Shown: positions 27,756 to 38,185, counted from the first letter of the stretch. The stretch is DNA of 64,000 bases from Methylococcaceae bacterium (GCA_030627205.1 DAOUSN010000003.1:1-64000), one strand, 5' to 3'. Notes: a model not told the origin generated them from the sequence alone. A program made the numbers and translations.

Positions 27756-29523
27756 GAATTAATCCGATTGGTGTAATTTGAAATTGAACATGAAAACAGC
27801 TTCCTCCTTGAGGGTTATCACTAATAAAAATATTTGCCTTATGTGCTAAAACAATTTGTTGAACAACTGTTAACCCTAAACCAATTCCATCTTGGCGTTG
27901 AGTAAAAAAAGGGTCAAAAACGCTTTGTTTATGTTCTTCTAAAATTCCTGAACCATTATCACATACTTTTATTTCTACATGCTCTTCTATAATTTGAGTG
28001 CTAATTTTAATCAGACCTTTTACTTTAACATGCTGAATTGCATTCATGATTAAATTAAGTAAAATTTGAATAAGTTGATCTTTATCAAAAGTTATTAAAG
28101 TATCGTGATGATTAAACTGCAAGGAAAGGTTAATTTGCTTAGTCTCAATTTGAGAACGTAATAATTCACTGACATGGGTAATAATAGGATCAAGTGAGTA
28201 TAAGGCAAATTTAGGGGGTCTAGGACAAGCGCATTCTAATAAGGTGCTAATTAAATTATTGAGACGTTTAGTTTCACTAAGTATAAATTCGGTCATTTCT
28301 AAACTAACTTCACTTAATTGGGTATCTCGTTGTAACATTTGTGCTGATGAACGTAAAATACCTAAAGGGGTACGGACTTCATGTGCCATACTAGCTGCCA
28401 TTTCACCCATAACCGCTAATTTTGCAACACGCGCGACATCTCGTCGAGATTGCTCAAGATTATTAATCATTTCTGAAAACTGAGTATTTAATTCACTAAT
28501 TTCGGTACTAGCTTTAATCGGGGGTAATTCTATCGGTTTACCTTCCATAAAATGACGGGTAGATTTTGCTAATCTAGCAATGGGTTTAGATATTTTTGCC
28601 GACATCCAGAAAGAAACAATCGCCCCTAAAAATAGGGTTAAACCAACAAATAAGACCAGAACATGCCACATTTTTAAAATAGGTGCGTAAGCTAAATCAC
28701 TGCTATGTAAAATAAGAATACGCCAATTTAATCCCGTAAAAGTACGGTATCCTTGAGAACGTGAATAACCTACTAAAACAGATTGCTGTATAAAAGGTGC
28801 AAAATATTCAAATGCTCCTGATTGATTTTCTTTTAAAAACTCTTTATCCATTGATTGAAAAGGCGATATTTTATTTTTTAAATTAGAAGAACTGGCAATC
28901 ACCCAGCCTTCTTCATCCAGTAATAAACTGTAATAAACCGTATTAGAAGAATGCCCTGATACTGATTTATCTAATAACCGAATAATTTCTTGCCAATTAA
29001 AATGTACATATAATCGCCCTAATTGTATATCTTGGAAAGTATCATCAATAGGGGTAGACAAAGTTAAATAGTTAGAATTTCTGAGCAAATGATTAATCCT
29101 AAACTGATGTTGTTTAAGTTTAGTCTGCACCCATATTTCCGTCATTAATTGCTGTTTTCCAATAAAAAATGGATGACTAGATGCAATAGTTTGTTGATTT
29201 TGATTGACGACAAAAAGTTGCTGATAAACCCCCTCGTATTCAGAATAAAGCTCTTGTAAAAATTGAGATAAACGTTTATCAACATCACGAGTTCTAATAT
29301 CCTGCATAAGTTCAGAATGACTCCAACTTGCAATATTGTGTAGTCGCTCAAATAAAGTTGTATCAATTTGTTGCATAATAGTAATTGCTTGAGATTCTAA
29401 TTTATGTTCAATTTCTTGGCGTAAAATATTACGAACATGTGCAAAAATCATTAAAGCAATCAATAAAGCAGAAGCCAAGCTGATTAATAAATAGGAAATA
29501 AGTAAAGTACGATGAATAGTCAT
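27748..29523 (-). CDS. Membrane sensor histidine kinase with periplasmic sensor domain
   Basis: 591 residues. TM1 at about 7-28, a periplasmic domain to about residue 285 that looks like a double Cache/PAS sensor (SLLLDEEGWVIASS), and TM2 at 287-308. Then HAMP (KISKPIARLAKSTRHF), HisKA with His381 (MAHEVRTPLGILRSSAQML) and HATPase with DNGSGI and GIGLGLTVVQQI. Its ATG (29521-29523) lies inside the first codons of the divergent porin gene. Followed by its response regulator. The ligand is unknown; the neighbouring porin and phosphate-binding-like protein hint at an anion or other small solute. Confidence 0.92.
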   Translation of the reverse strand: MTIHRTLLISYLLISLASALLIALMIFAHVRNILRQEIEHKLESQAITIMQQIDTTLFERLHNIASWSHSELMQDIRTRDVDKRLSQFLQELYSEYEGVYQQLFVVNQNQQTIASSHPFFIGKQQLMTEIWVQTKLKQHQFRINHLLRNSNYLTLSTPIDDTFQDIQLGRLYVHFNWQEIIRLLDKSVSGHSSNTVYYSLLLDEEGWVIASSSNLKNKISPFQSMDKEFLKENQSGAFEYFAPFIQQSVLVGYSRSQGYRTFTGLNWRILILHSSDLAYAPILKMWHVLVLFVGLTLFLGAIVSFWMSAKISKPIARLAKSTRHFMEGKPIELPPIKASTEISELNTQFSEMINNLEQSRRDVARVAKLAVMGEMAASMAHEVRTPLGILRSSAQMLQRDTQLSEVSLEMTEFILSETKRLNNLISTLLECACPRPPKFALYSLDPIITHVSELLRSQIETKQINLSLQFNHHDTLITFDKDQLIQILLNLIMNAIQHVKVKGLIKISTQIIEEHVEIKVCDNGSGILEEHKQSVFDPFFTQRQDGIGLGLTVVQQIVLAHKANIFISDNPQGGSCFHVQFQITPIGLIHE

Positions 29524-30603
29524 TTAGATAGCTCTCAGTTTATTAAAATAATTTTCATTTTATTGGTATTTTTAATAAGCAATACCAGTTTTGCTGATGA
29601 TAACGATACAACTTACACTTATCGTTGGGGAAGAGGGTTAAATATTCCTGCATTTAATTTAAACTTAGGAGGTTATAGTGGTATTTCCTTTGAGCATACT
29701 GAATCAGATCCTGAAGCAGTAATATTAGACGATATTAGTTTTTTTGTTAGTTGGTCACCTCATGCTCGCATTCGTTTTTTTTCTGAGTTTGAAATGGAAA
29801 ATTTCATCAGCAGTAATGATGGTGTCGCTAATTTTTGGGAATCTTTTAATTTGGAGCGATTGTATGTTGATTTTTTAGTATCAGATAGTTTTAGTATCCG
29901 TTTAGGACAATTTATGACACCTGTTGGGATTTGGAATAAAAATCCTATTATGCCTTTGGTTTGGACAAGTTCTCGTCCTCTGGTTACAAAAAGTTATTTT
30001 TTTCCTTCAAGAACCAATGGACTTATGTTAACTCAACAATGGATTATTAATAATCATAATTTAGATATTTCTATTTATTTAGATGATTCTAATCATCTTG
30101 ATCCTCGTCAGGTGAATCACCATCAATCAACTTATTCAGAAGTGGCGTTTAAACAAGCTATTGGAACATCTATTCGTTATAAGGTAAATCATGAATTAGA
30201 TATTGGTTTATCCTCCTTGGTTTTTAAAAAACGAATGGAGTTACAACAAACAATGAACTATTTAATTGGATTGGATTTATTCTGGAAAAAGAATGGTTAT
30301 GAATTACAAACTGAATGGGCTTATCGTTATGCTCCAGAAAGATTAGGTAATGAGGTTAGTGGCTATATTCAAGGAGTGATACCACTAGGAAATGAAATTT
30401 TTGCCGTTGAACGTTATGAATTATTAAGTGGTCAGCATCAAGATTTTTATACTAATTTTAATGGGGTAACGCATATAGGCGTATCGGCTTTAGTGTGGCG
30501 GCCTTTTTTTTTCTTAGTTTTAAAGGCTGAATATCGTTTTGGGCATAACAATAAACAACTCGTACCTAGTGGATTTTTTAGCTCTATTTCAGTGTTATTT
30601 TAA
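29512..30603 (+). CDS. Outer-membrane porin-like beta-barrel protein
   Basis: 363 residues. Signal peptide (FIKIIFILLVFLISNTSFA), cleaved near residue 28, then a pattern of alternating aromatic/hydrophobic beta strands ending in a C-terminal phenylalanine (FFSSISVLF), a beta-barrel insertion signal. Segments such as LYVDFLVSDSFSIRLGQFMTPVGIWN resemble phosphate-selective (OprO/P-like) and related porins. No other in-frame ATG exists before the signal peptide, so the overlap with the kinase start is real unless a rare start is used. Followed 2 bases later by the small binding protein. Confidence 0.78.
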   Translation: MNSHLDSSQFIKIIFILLVFLISNTSFADDNDTTYTYRWGRGLNIPAFNLNLGGYSGISFEHTESDPEAVILDDISFFVSWSPHARIRFFSEFEMENFISSNDGVANFWESFNLERLYVDFLVSDSFSIRLGQFMTPVGIWNKNPIMPLVWTSSRPLVTKSYFFPSRTNGLMLTQQWIINNHNLDISIYLDDSNHLDPRQVNHHQSTYSEVAFKQAIGTSIRYKVNHELDIGLSSLVFKKRMELQQTMNYLIGLDLFWKKNGYELQTEWAYRYAPERLGNEVSGYIQGVIPLGNEIFAVERYELLSGQHQDFYTNFNGVTHIGVSALVWRPFFFLVLKAEYRFGHNNKQLVPSGFFSSISVLF

Positions 30604-30605
30604 TT

Positions 30606-31064
30606 ATGATAAAACAATTATTACATCCATTTTTTATTATAGTTCTGCTTGGTTTTAATGCAACTTCATTAGCAGATAAAATTTTAGTTATTGTTGCTAA
30701 AAATTCTCCTGTGGCTAAACTTACACGGCAACAATTGGAAAATATTTATCGAAAAAAAACCATCCTCAATCCAAATAATAAACGCTGGATTCCACTTAAT
30801 TTACTGATTGATGACCAGTTGCGACAAGCATTTTCTAAAAAAATATTTAACCAACATCCTGAAGAGATGGAGTCTTTTTGGAATATCCAATATTTTAACG
30901 GCATTACCCCACCTTATGTGGTCTCATCAAATGAGGCGGTATTACGCTTTGTCAGCAGCACCCCGAATGCGATTGGTTATATTTATAATTGTTACTTAGA
31001 TAAGCGCGTTCGGGTACTTATTAGGCTAAATTTTAGAAATAAATTAACTCATTCTTGCCCGTAA
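30606..31064 (+). CDS. Small periplasmic phosphate-binding-like (PstS-like) protein
   Basis: 152 residues with a signal peptide ending at ATSLADK. IVAKNSPVAKLTRQQLENIYRKK, the WNIQYFNGITPPYVVSSNEAVLRFV segment and TPNAIGYIYN match short PBP-like proteins related to PstS. It is about half the length of a true binding protein, so it likely forms a single lobe. It is probably co-expressed with the porin (gap 2 bases). Such proteins are often found beside two-component systems and may act as accessory sensors rather than transporters; this is inference. Confidence 0.72.
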   Translation: MIKQLLHPFFIIVLLGFNATSLADKILVIVAKNSPVAKLTRQQLENIYRKKTILNPNNKRWIPLNLLIDDQLRQAFSKKIFNQHPEEMESFWNIQYFNGITPPYVVSSNEAVLRFVSSTPNAIGYIYNCYLDKRVRVLIRLNFRNKLTHSCP

Positions 31065-31068
31065 TTTA

Positions 31069-32883
31069 TTATTCTACAGTAACTGATTTTGCTAGGTTTC
31101 TAGGTCTATCTACATTAATATTACGATGTAATCCTGCATGATATGCCAGTAATTGCAGTGCTACTATTTGAGTAATTAAATTAAACGGATTTTTAATATG
31201 AGGTAGTTTTATATAATTGACTTCACTTGAAAAGTCAAACTTTTCACCCTCTAATGAATCAATAATAAAAAGTTGACCTCCACGTGTTGCTACTTCTTCT
31301 GCATTTATTATTGTTTTTAGGGCGACAGACTTATCACCTAGAAGAATCAACACAGGCATTCCATATTCTATTAAAGAAATACTGCCATGTTTAAATTCAC
31401 CTGCATACATAGATTCCGCATGAATATAAGCCGTTTCTTTCAGTTTTAAAGCTCCCTCTAGTGAAATTGGATAATCTAAGCCCCTACCAACAATAAACAT
31501 ATTTTGATGGCCTGCTAATAATTTAGCATAACTTTTTATGCTGTCTTCCATAGCTATAACTTGTTTTATTGCAACAGCAAGATCATCAATTGTTGATAGC
31601 CATTTATTTAAAGAGTCTTGATCTTGAGTTCGTAAGACTTCTATAAAAAACATTGAAGCGATAAATTGATTGATAACCGCCTTAGTACTGGGAACGGCAA
31701 CCTCAGGTCCTGCACTAAGATTGATGGTTAAATCACCAATCATACTAATTGTACTGCCAACAACATTAATCACGGAGATAACTTTGGCATTTTTAGATTT
31801 TGCATAACGCAATGCGGTCACCGTATCAGCAGTTTCACCTGATTGACTCATTCCTATCACTAGTGTTTTTTCATTAATAATCGGTGGGTTATATCGAAAT
31901 TCTGAACCAATTTCCCATGAAACTGTTTGTTTTAATTCTAGTTGTCTTGCAAAAACAGAGGCGAATACACCGCTATAGGACGCTGAACCACAGGCAATAA
32001 AGATAACCGAGTCAGGATTGGTATTTTTTATAAAGCTATTTATTTTTCCAGCCGATTCTATCAATGCACTTTTTAAGGCACGTACTGAGTTAGATTGCTC
32101 ATCAATTTCTTTTCTTAAAAAATAGTCATAGCCTGATTTTTCTGCAGCTTTTATATCCCAATCAACATTAACATGTAATTTATCAACCTCAGTGCTGTCA
32201 AAATTAATTAGCTCTTCTTTTTCTAAACTAAGATGAACGGCTTGTCGATCACGTAATATATTTATATTGCGATCATAAGTAATAAGACTTGCTATATCAG
32301 ACGAGATGGCGACAGTTTTAGTGGTTATAACGTATGCCAGTGGACATTCAAACCGTAATCCATAAATCTCATTCGGTTTATCAGCAAATTGAATTAATAA
32401 CGCATAAGCACCTTTAAGGGTAGTGGATAAATAAGCAACAAGACTATTAAATGTCCAATCTGGATTATGAATAGTGAATAATTCTATTAGATGTGCAATA
32501 ACTTCTGAGTCTGTTTCAGACTCCATGATATAGTCATTATCAGATAGTTTATCTCTCAGGGCTTTATAGTTTTCGATAATACCATTATGGACAACAGTTA
32601 CTGAGGATTTTGATGATAAAAATGGATGAGCGTTAGTATCCGTGGGCGCACCATGTGTTGCCCAACGTGTATGACCAATACCAGACCTTCCTTTTAAAGT
32701 TATTCCTGCAATTTCTTTTTTTAAAATAGATAAAGGCCCAGCTTTTTTATAAATTTGAAAATTACCATGAAGATTTATCGCAATTCCAGAAGAATCATAT
32801 CCTCTGTATTCAAGTCCATGAAGCATTTTTATGAGTTCAGTTGAAATATCATGACACCCAATAATTCCTACAATTCCACACAT
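31069..32883 (-). CDS. glmS: Glutamine--fructose-6-phosphate aminotransferase
   Basis: 604 residues. First committed step to UDP-GlcNAc. Cys2 (MCGIVGIIG) is the glutaminase nucleophile after Met removal. HTRWATHGAP and HNGIIENY belong to the amidotransferase domain. Two SIS domains follow (CGSASYSGVFAS, GMSQSGETADT, FIVGRGLDYPISLEGALKLKE), and the C-terminus DRPRNLAKSVTVE is canonical. No GlmS ribozyme is seen upstream, as expected outside Firmicutes. glmU is not adjacent. Confidence 0.97.
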   Translation of the reverse strand: MCGIVGIIGCHDISTELIKMLHGLEYRGYDSSGIAINLHGNFQIYKKAGPLSILKKEIAGITLKGRSGIGHTRWATHGAPTDTNAHPFLSSKSSVTVVHNGIIENYKALRDKLSDNDYIMESETDSEVIAHLIELFTIHNPDWTFNSLVAYLSTTLKGAYALLIQFADKPNEIYGLRFECPLAYVITTKTVAISSDIASLITYDRNINILRDRQAVHLSLEKEELINFDSTEVDKLHVNVDWDIKAAEKSGYDYFLRKEIDEQSNSVRALKSALIESAGKINSFIKNTNPDSVIFIACGSASYSGVFASVFARQLELKQTVSWEIGSEFRYNPPIINEKTLVIGMSQSGETADTVTALRYAKSKNAKVISVINVVGSTISMIGDLTINLSAGPEVAVPSTKAVINQFIASMFFIEVLRTQDQDSLNKWLSTIDDLAVAIKQVIAMEDSIKSYAKLLAGHQNMFIVGRGLDYPISLEGALKLKETAYIHAESMYAGEFKHGSISLIEYGMPVLILLGDKSVALKTIINAEEVATRGGQLFIIDSLEGEKFDFSSEVNYIKLPHIKNPFNLITQIVALQLLAYHAGLHRNINVDRPRNLAKSVTVE

Positions 32884-32933
32884 GTTTTATTCCCAGTTAA
32901 GTTATTTTGCATTTAGGTTTAATCGCTACCTAA

Positions 32934-33779
32934 TTAATTTCCATTCTTAGTAAATAAATCCCAAATGGCTTGAATTCCTTCAGGTAGTGGATAACATCGC
33001 CCTAATTCTACCCATTGATTTTTAGGGGTATGAAAATCCGAGCCAACAGAGCCTGCTAATTCAAATTTTTTTGCATAATTATAACTTAATTTAATTTCTT
33101 CTGGATTGCTACGCCCCGTTACAACTTCGATTCCATCACCACCCATTTCTTTAAATTCAGCTAATAATCGTCGCATCCACGTTGCGGTCATTTTATAGCG
33201 TAAAGGATGAGCTAAAACTGCAACTCCACCTGCGGCTTTAATCCATAGCAGTGCATCGGCTAACTCCACCCAAACTGTAGGGACGTAAGCAGGTTTTCTT
33301 TCACCCAGATAACGATCAAAAGCTGCTTGGTTTCGAGTTACATAGTTTTCTTTAACTAAAAAATCAGCAAAATGACTACGAGTTATCATTCCATCTTTAG
33401 CAGCTATTGTCACCGCTTTGTACGCTCCATAAATACCTTGTTTTTCCAGTTTTAACGCGATAGTTTGAGCCCGTTCAGCACGAATAGTTTGCTGTTGCTT
33501 TATTCCCTCTAATAATATGCTTGAATGGGGATTAATATTTAATCCAACAATATGAAGACAGCGTTTTTTCCATGTTGTTGATAACTCTATTCCAGAAATT
33601 AAATTTATTGTTACTGATTTTGCTGTATCCAGAGCCTCGTTTAAGCCAGAAATAGTATCGTGATCAGTAAGTGCCAGCGTTGTTACTCCTTGATTGTGAG
33701 CGCGTATTACCAGTTCGCTGGGTGTCAATACTCCATCTGAAGCCGTGGAGTGACTGTGTAAATCATAGTTTAAAGTCAT
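32934..33779 (-). CDS. rnm: PHP-domain 5'-3' exoribonuclease (RNase AM / YciV, TrpH family)
   Basis: 281 residues. YDLHSHSTASDGVLTPSELV and LALTDHDTISG are PHP metal motifs, with further His/Asp in GIELSTTW, VLAHPLRY and GSDFHTP. E. coli YciV (Rnm, RNase AM) matures the 5' ends of rRNAs and degrades 3',5'-pAp-type products. Its ATG overlaps the stop of the upstream ABC transporter gene by four bases. Confidence 0.9.
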   Translation of the reverse strand: MTLNYDLHSHSTASDGVLTPSELVIRAHNQGVTTLALTDHDTISGLNEALDTAKSVTINLISGIELSTTWKKRCLHIVGLNINPHSSILLEGIKQQQTIRAERAQTIALKLEKQGIYGAYKAVTIAAKDGMITRSHFADFLVKENYVTRNQAAFDRYLGERKPAYVPTVWVELADALLWIKAAGGVAVLAHPLRYKMTATWMRRLLAEFKEMGGDGIEVVTGRSNPEEIKLSYNYAKKFELAGSVGSDFHTPKNQWVELGRCYPLPEGIQAIWDLFTKNGN

Positions 33780-35599
33780 GTTTGATATTTACCATATAGT
33801 TTTGCATAAAGACCTTTTTGTTGGAGTAAAGTTTCATGCTGTCCTTGTTCACAAATCTGTCCTTGTTCAAAAACGTACACATGGTCAGCTTGTTTGACGG
33901 CACTTAAACGATGAGCCACAATAATAGTGGTTCGGCCTGTTAAAAATTTATCCATTGCTTGATGGAGCTTGTATTCAGTTTCAGAATCTAACGCTGAGGT
34001 CGCCTCATCAAGAATAACGACACTAGGATTAGCAATAATCATTCGTGCAATCGCTAATCGTTGCCGCTGACCACCTGATAATTTCATTCCTTGTTTGCCA
34101 ACACGTGTTTCTAAACCGTGTTCAAGTTGAGTAATCGTCTCTTTTAATTGTGCAATTTCTAATGCCTCCCAAAGCTGTTCATCAGAAGCTTCTCGTCCTA
34201 AAGTTAAATTAGAACGCACGCTATCATTAAAAAGTGCAGGATGCTGTAATACCGTGCTAACATGCTCCCGAACTTGTTTTAAACCAATCTGATTTAAAGG
34301 AATATCATTAAAATATATCATCCCTGAATTAAGAGGGTATAAACCAATTAATGTTTGCACTAAAGTGGATTTGCCACCACCACTTGCTCCAACAAGAGCT
34401 ACTTTTTCACCTGCTTTGATATGTAAATTAATTCCTTTTAAAATAGGAGTATCTTGATAGCTAAAATGTAAATTCTTTAAACTAATAGAAACAGTTTTGT
34501 TATCCATAAATGGATCTTTTAGCGCGGGATAATTAGGTTCTTGTTCTAACGCATTAAATTGATTAATCCTAACCAGTGCCGCTTTCGCACCATAAAAAGC
34601 ATATTGAATATTTAAGATTTCTTGTACAGGTGCCATCATGTGCCACAGATAGCCAAAGATAGCTAACATTTGACCAATGGTTAAATCAGAATAAACCACC
34701 ATCATCATCGCTGTTGCCCGAAAAATATCAAAACCAAATAAAAAAACCAAAAAACTTAAACGATTAACCGCATCACTTTTCCACGCGAAGGCATTTGCGT
34801 TAGTTTTAATTTTTTCCGCCGAGGTTATTAACCTTTGACAATAATGCTGTTCACGATTACTGGCACGAATCTGGTGAATGGCTTCCAATGTTTCTGTTAA
34901 TGATTGTTGAAAAATACCATAAGCTGAGTTTTCCTTAGCTTTTAATTCTTTAACATGTGAACCAATTATACGAGTAAAATAAATAACCAGTGGATTTAGA
35001 CATAAAATAAATAAGCCTAATTGCCAGTGCATCCATAAAAGCACTATGGCTGTTCCTAGTACCGTTAAGAGTGCAATCAATAACTTACTAACTGTTGAGC
35101 CTATGAAATTGTCTAAGGTATCAAGATCAGTTACCATGTGAGTAATGACCGCTCCTGTGCCTAGATTTTCATATTCAGACATTGAAATATGTTGTAAACG
35201 TTGAATTAAATTTGCTCTAATCCTAAAAATAACGTCTTTGGAAATAGTAAAAAATTGCCGACTTTGAATAATATTAAAAAAAATCGCAATTAATCGTAAA
35301 ATAAGACTGCTAGCTAAAACAATACCAATGTAAATAGATGGATGTTGCCAGTCTGATGGAATAAAACGGTTAATGGTTGCAATGACAATACCGGGGTGGT
35401 CAAGTAAAACCTCATCAACCATCAAAGGCATTAACAAGGGGATAGGAACACTAACAATGACAGCAAAAATAGCGACAAAATGAGCATTAAAAAGTTGTTT
35501 TCTATGGTTTAATGCTATCTGGAAAATGTAATTCCATGAATAGTGTAATGGTTTAGTAACTGAGCTTATCACAAGAAATAGTTTGAAGAATTTAATCAA
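33776..35599 (-). CDS. ABC exporter, fused permease and ATPase (MsbA/LmrA type)
   Basis: 607 residues. Six transmembrane helices in the first 330 residues, then an ATP-binding domain with Walker A GASGGGKST, signature LSGGQRQRLAIARM, Walker B VVILDEATSALD and the switch His in IVAHRLSAV. It works as a homodimer. The N-terminal 20 residues are variable, and an alternative start downstream is possible. Cargo is unknown; the coupled rnm gene gives no hint. It is divergent from slt. Confidence 0.88.
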   Translation of the reverse strand: MIKFFKLFLVISSVTKPLHYSWNYIFQIALNHRKQLFNAHFVAIFAVIVSVPIPLLMPLMVDEVLLDHPGIVIATINRFIPSDWQHPSIYIGIVLASSLILRLIAIFFNIIQSRQFFTISKDVIFRIRANLIQRLQHISMSEYENLGTGAVITHMVTDLDTLDNFIGSTVSKLLIALLTVLGTAIVLLWMHWQLGLFILCLNPLVIYFTRIIGSHVKELKAKENSAYGIFQQSLTETLEAIHQIRASNREQHYCQRLITSAEKIKTNANAFAWKSDAVNRLSFLVFLFGFDIFRATAMMMVVYSDLTIGQMLAIFGYLWHMMAPVQEILNIQYAFYGAKAALVRINQFNALEQEPNYPALKDPFMDNKTVSISLKNLHFSYQDTPILKGINLHIKAGEKVALVGASGGGKSTLVQTLIGLYPLNSGMIYFNDIPLNQIGLKQVREHVSTVLQHPALFNDSVRSNLTLGREASDEQLWEALEIAQLKETITQLEHGLETRVGKQGMKLSGGQRQRLAIARMIIANPSVVILDEATSALDSETEYKLHQAMDKFLTGRTTIIVAHRLSAVKQADHVYVFEQGQICEQGQHETLLQQKGLYAKLYGKYQT

Positions 35600-35661
35600 T
35601 AGTGCTAATTATAACGGTCTTCAGTTCTGATTAGAAATAAATAAACGTTTGTAGGTTTAAT

Positions 35662-37587
35662 ATGAAAAAAAATAATTTTTTAGTCTGTAGTTTTTTGCTA
35701 ATTTATCTATTGTTAACTGTTTTTAGTGTCTCAGCAATGTCATTAACAGAACAGCGAGACGCTTTTTTTAACGCCGAAAAATTATTAAAAAAAGGGGATG
35801 AAACTGGTCTGTTGGTGAAAATGAATATGTTGAAAGAGTATGCTTTATATCCTTATCTTCAATATCAATATTTAAAAACTAATTTAGATAAAGAAAAAGA
35901 AATTCAAGTATTTTTAACTACTTATAAAGATAGTAGGTATGCGAATTTGTTACGACGGTATTGGTTGGTTTCAATGGCAAAGAAAGAGCGATGGACTGAT
36001 TTTATTAAATATTATCAGCCTTCTAAAAAACTATCTTTACAGTGTTATTACCATTTAGCTCAATATAAAACCGGGGAAACTCAAGTTGCATTAAAGGGTG
36101 CAAAAACCTTATGGATATATCCGCAATCATTACCTAAAGAATGTAATGCTTTATTTGTGATTTTTAAAAAATCACCGCTTTATAATCAGGATTTAATCTG
36201 GAAACGCTTTAAAGCCGCGCTTAGGAAAGGCAAAAAAAGAAATATCGCTTTAGGGCGTTATTTGGCTAAAAAAATGTCAGGTTCTGCACGAACATCAGCG
36301 CGATTATGGCTAAAAGTTTATAATAACCCTAAAATAATTACCCATTCAAAAAAATGGAATATTAACGATGAAAAAGCTGCTGAAATTTTTGCACAAGGAA
36401 TTTATCGTTTATCACGTAAACATTTAAATTTAGCAATTAACACTTGGGAAACAAATAAAAGAAAGTTTAAGATGGACGATGATACCTTGGATTATGTTGA
36501 AAAAAGATTAGGGTTAATTTCAGCTTATAGAGGAAAAACAGCACAGGCTTACACCCATTTAAGTAACGTTATTCATCCAGATGAAGAAGCTAGAGATTGG
36601 CGTGTTAGAGTCGCATTACGCCAACAAAATTGGCAACAAGTCAGTGAGTCTTTAGGGCGTTTAACCGTAGAAGAAAAAACTCAAGAAAAATGGCGTTATT
36701 GGCTAGCAAGAACTTTAGAGCAAACATCGACTAAAACTGAGGCTGATTTAATTTATACTGAATTAGCTAAAGAACGTAGTTATTATGGCTTTGCTGCTGC
36801 TGACAAAATTCAAGTTCCCTATCAACTGAATGATAGACCGATTATTTTAGCTGAAAACGCATTGAGAAATTTAGAGCAACAACCAGAATTTAGAATAATT
36901 AAAGAATTATTTGCACTCAAGCGAGATAAAGAAGCTAAATGGGATTGGTGGTTTAGTATTAAACAGCTAGATAATGAGGGTATTAAAACTGCTGCAAAAT
37001 TAGCTCAAAAATGGGGGATGATACAAACTGCCATATTTACCTTGGCAAAAGCAAAATATTGGGATGATATGGATTTACGTTTTCCCATTATTTTTAGGGA
37101 AAAAATTAATCAACAGGCAAAAAATCAAAATTTAAAACCTGCAATGGTATTTGGGTTAATTCGTCAAGAAAGTGTCTTTAATGAACGAGCTGGATCTCAT
37201 GTGGGCGCGCGCGGTTTAATGCAGATTATGCCAGCAACAGGACGACAAATTGCACGAGAATTAGGGGTTAAATGGCGTTCAGCAAGCAGTCTTTATGACC
37301 TTGATACCAATCTTAAATTTGGTACTTATTATTATAAAAAGCAATTAGACAGATTTGATGGTCAAGTTGCTTTAGCAGCAGCAGGTTACAATGCTGGTCC
37401 TCATCGTGTTAAAAAATGGCGACCTAAAAAACCGATGGCAATGGATATTTGGATTGAAACCATCCCGTTTGATGAAACTAGAAAATACGTTTCTATTGTT
37501 TTAATGAACATTATAATTTATCAACAACGTTTGCAAGAGCATGGTTTAAAAATGCATGATTTTCTCTCTACGGTACACCCTCGTTAA
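35662..37587 (+). CDS. slt: Soluble lytic murein transglycosylase
   Basis: 641 residues. Signal peptide (FLVCSFLLIYLLLTVFSVSAMS), a long alpha-superhelical ring domain (about 30-470) and the C-terminal SLT catalytic domain. The catalytic Glu503 is in VFGLIRQESVFNERAGS, followed by GARGLMQIMPATGRQIA and AAAGYNAGPHRVKKW. It cleaves peptidoglycan glycan strands to 1,6-anhydro-muropeptides. Matches Slt70 in size and layout. Single gene, divergent from the ABC exporter. Confidence 0.95.
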   Translation: MKKNNFLVCSFLLIYLLLTVFSVSAMSLTEQRDAFFNAEKLLKKGDETGLLVKMNMLKEYALYPYLQYQYLKTNLDKEKEIQVFLTTYKDSRYANLLRRYWLVSMAKKERWTDFIKYYQPSKKLSLQCYYHLAQYKTGETQVALKGAKTLWIYPQSLPKECNALFVIFKKSPLYNQDLIWKRFKAALRKGKKRNIALGRYLAKKMSGSARTSARLWLKVYNNPKIITHSKKWNINDEKAAEIFAQGIYRLSRKHLNLAINTWETNKRKFKMDDDTLDYVEKRLGLISAYRGKTAQAYTHLSNVIHPDEEARDWRVRVALRQQNWQQVSESLGRLTVEEKTQEKWRYWLARTLEQTSTKTEADLIYTELAKERSYYGFAAADKIQVPYQLNDRPIILAENALRNLEQQPEFRIIKELFALKRDKEAKWDWWFSIKQLDNEGIKTAAKLAQKWGMIQTAIFTLAKAKYWDDMDLRFPIIFREKINQQAKNQNLKPAMVFGLIRQESVFNERAGSHVGARGLMQIMPATGRQIARELGVKWRSASSLYDLDTNLKFGTYYYKKQLDRFDGQVALAAAGYNAGPHRVKKWRPKKPMAMDIWIETIPFDETRKYVSIVLMNIIIYQQRLQEHGLKMHDFLSTVHPR

Positions 37588-37669
37588 AAATTTGAGCTGA
37601 TTTTTTTTCCCTGATAGACGATAATAGAGGGTTACATTATAACAATAATTAACTTAGGTATAGATTCAA

Positions 37670-38185
37670 ATGGAAAAACAGCATAGTTTTACACGTGACG
37701 AATTGCTAAAGTCAGGAAGAGGGGAGTTATACGGTCCTGAAAATGCACAATTACCCTTGCCCAATATGCTGATGATGGATCGGATTGTTCATATTTCCGA
37801 TAAAGACGGTACTTATGGCAAAGGTGAAATCATTGCCGAACTTGATATAAGCCCTGATTTATGGTTTTTTGATTGTCATTTTCAAGGCGACCCTGTAATG
37901 CCAGGTTGTTTAGGTCTTGATGCTATGTGGCAATTAGTGGGATTTTATTTATGTTGGATGGGAGGGTCTGGAAAAGGCAGAGCCTTAGGTGTTGGTGAGG
38001 TTAAATTTAAAGGGCAAGTATTACCTACGGCTAAAAAAGTGGTTTATCGTTTGGATTTAAAGCGGGTTATTTTGCGTAAATTAGTGATGGGAATTGCGGA
38101 TGCAACGATGGAAGTTGATGGTAAAGCTATCTATGAAGCAACTGATTTAAGAGTGGGTTTATTTACTTCTACAGCAAGCTTCTAA
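37670..38185 (+). CDS. fabA: 3-hydroxydecanoyl-ACP dehydratase/isomerase
   Basis: 171 residues, the FabA length. Catalytic His70 ([16 protein letters not shown]) and Asp84 ([13 protein letters not shown]) are in the hot-dog fold. It introduces the cis double bond for unsaturated fatty acid synthesis. Directly followed by fabB (gap 10 bases), the standard fabAB operon, which is consistent with anaerobic-type unsaturated fatty acid synthesis in gammaproteobacteria. Confidence 0.97.
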   Translation: MEKQHSFTRDELLKSGRGELYGPENAQLPLPNMLMMDRIVHISDKDGTYGKGEIIAELDISPDLWFFDCHFQGDPVMPGCLGLDAMWQLVGFYLCWMGGSGKGRALGVGEVKFKGQVLPTAKKVVYRLDLKRVILRKLVMGIADATMEVDGKAIYEATDLRVGLFTSTASF

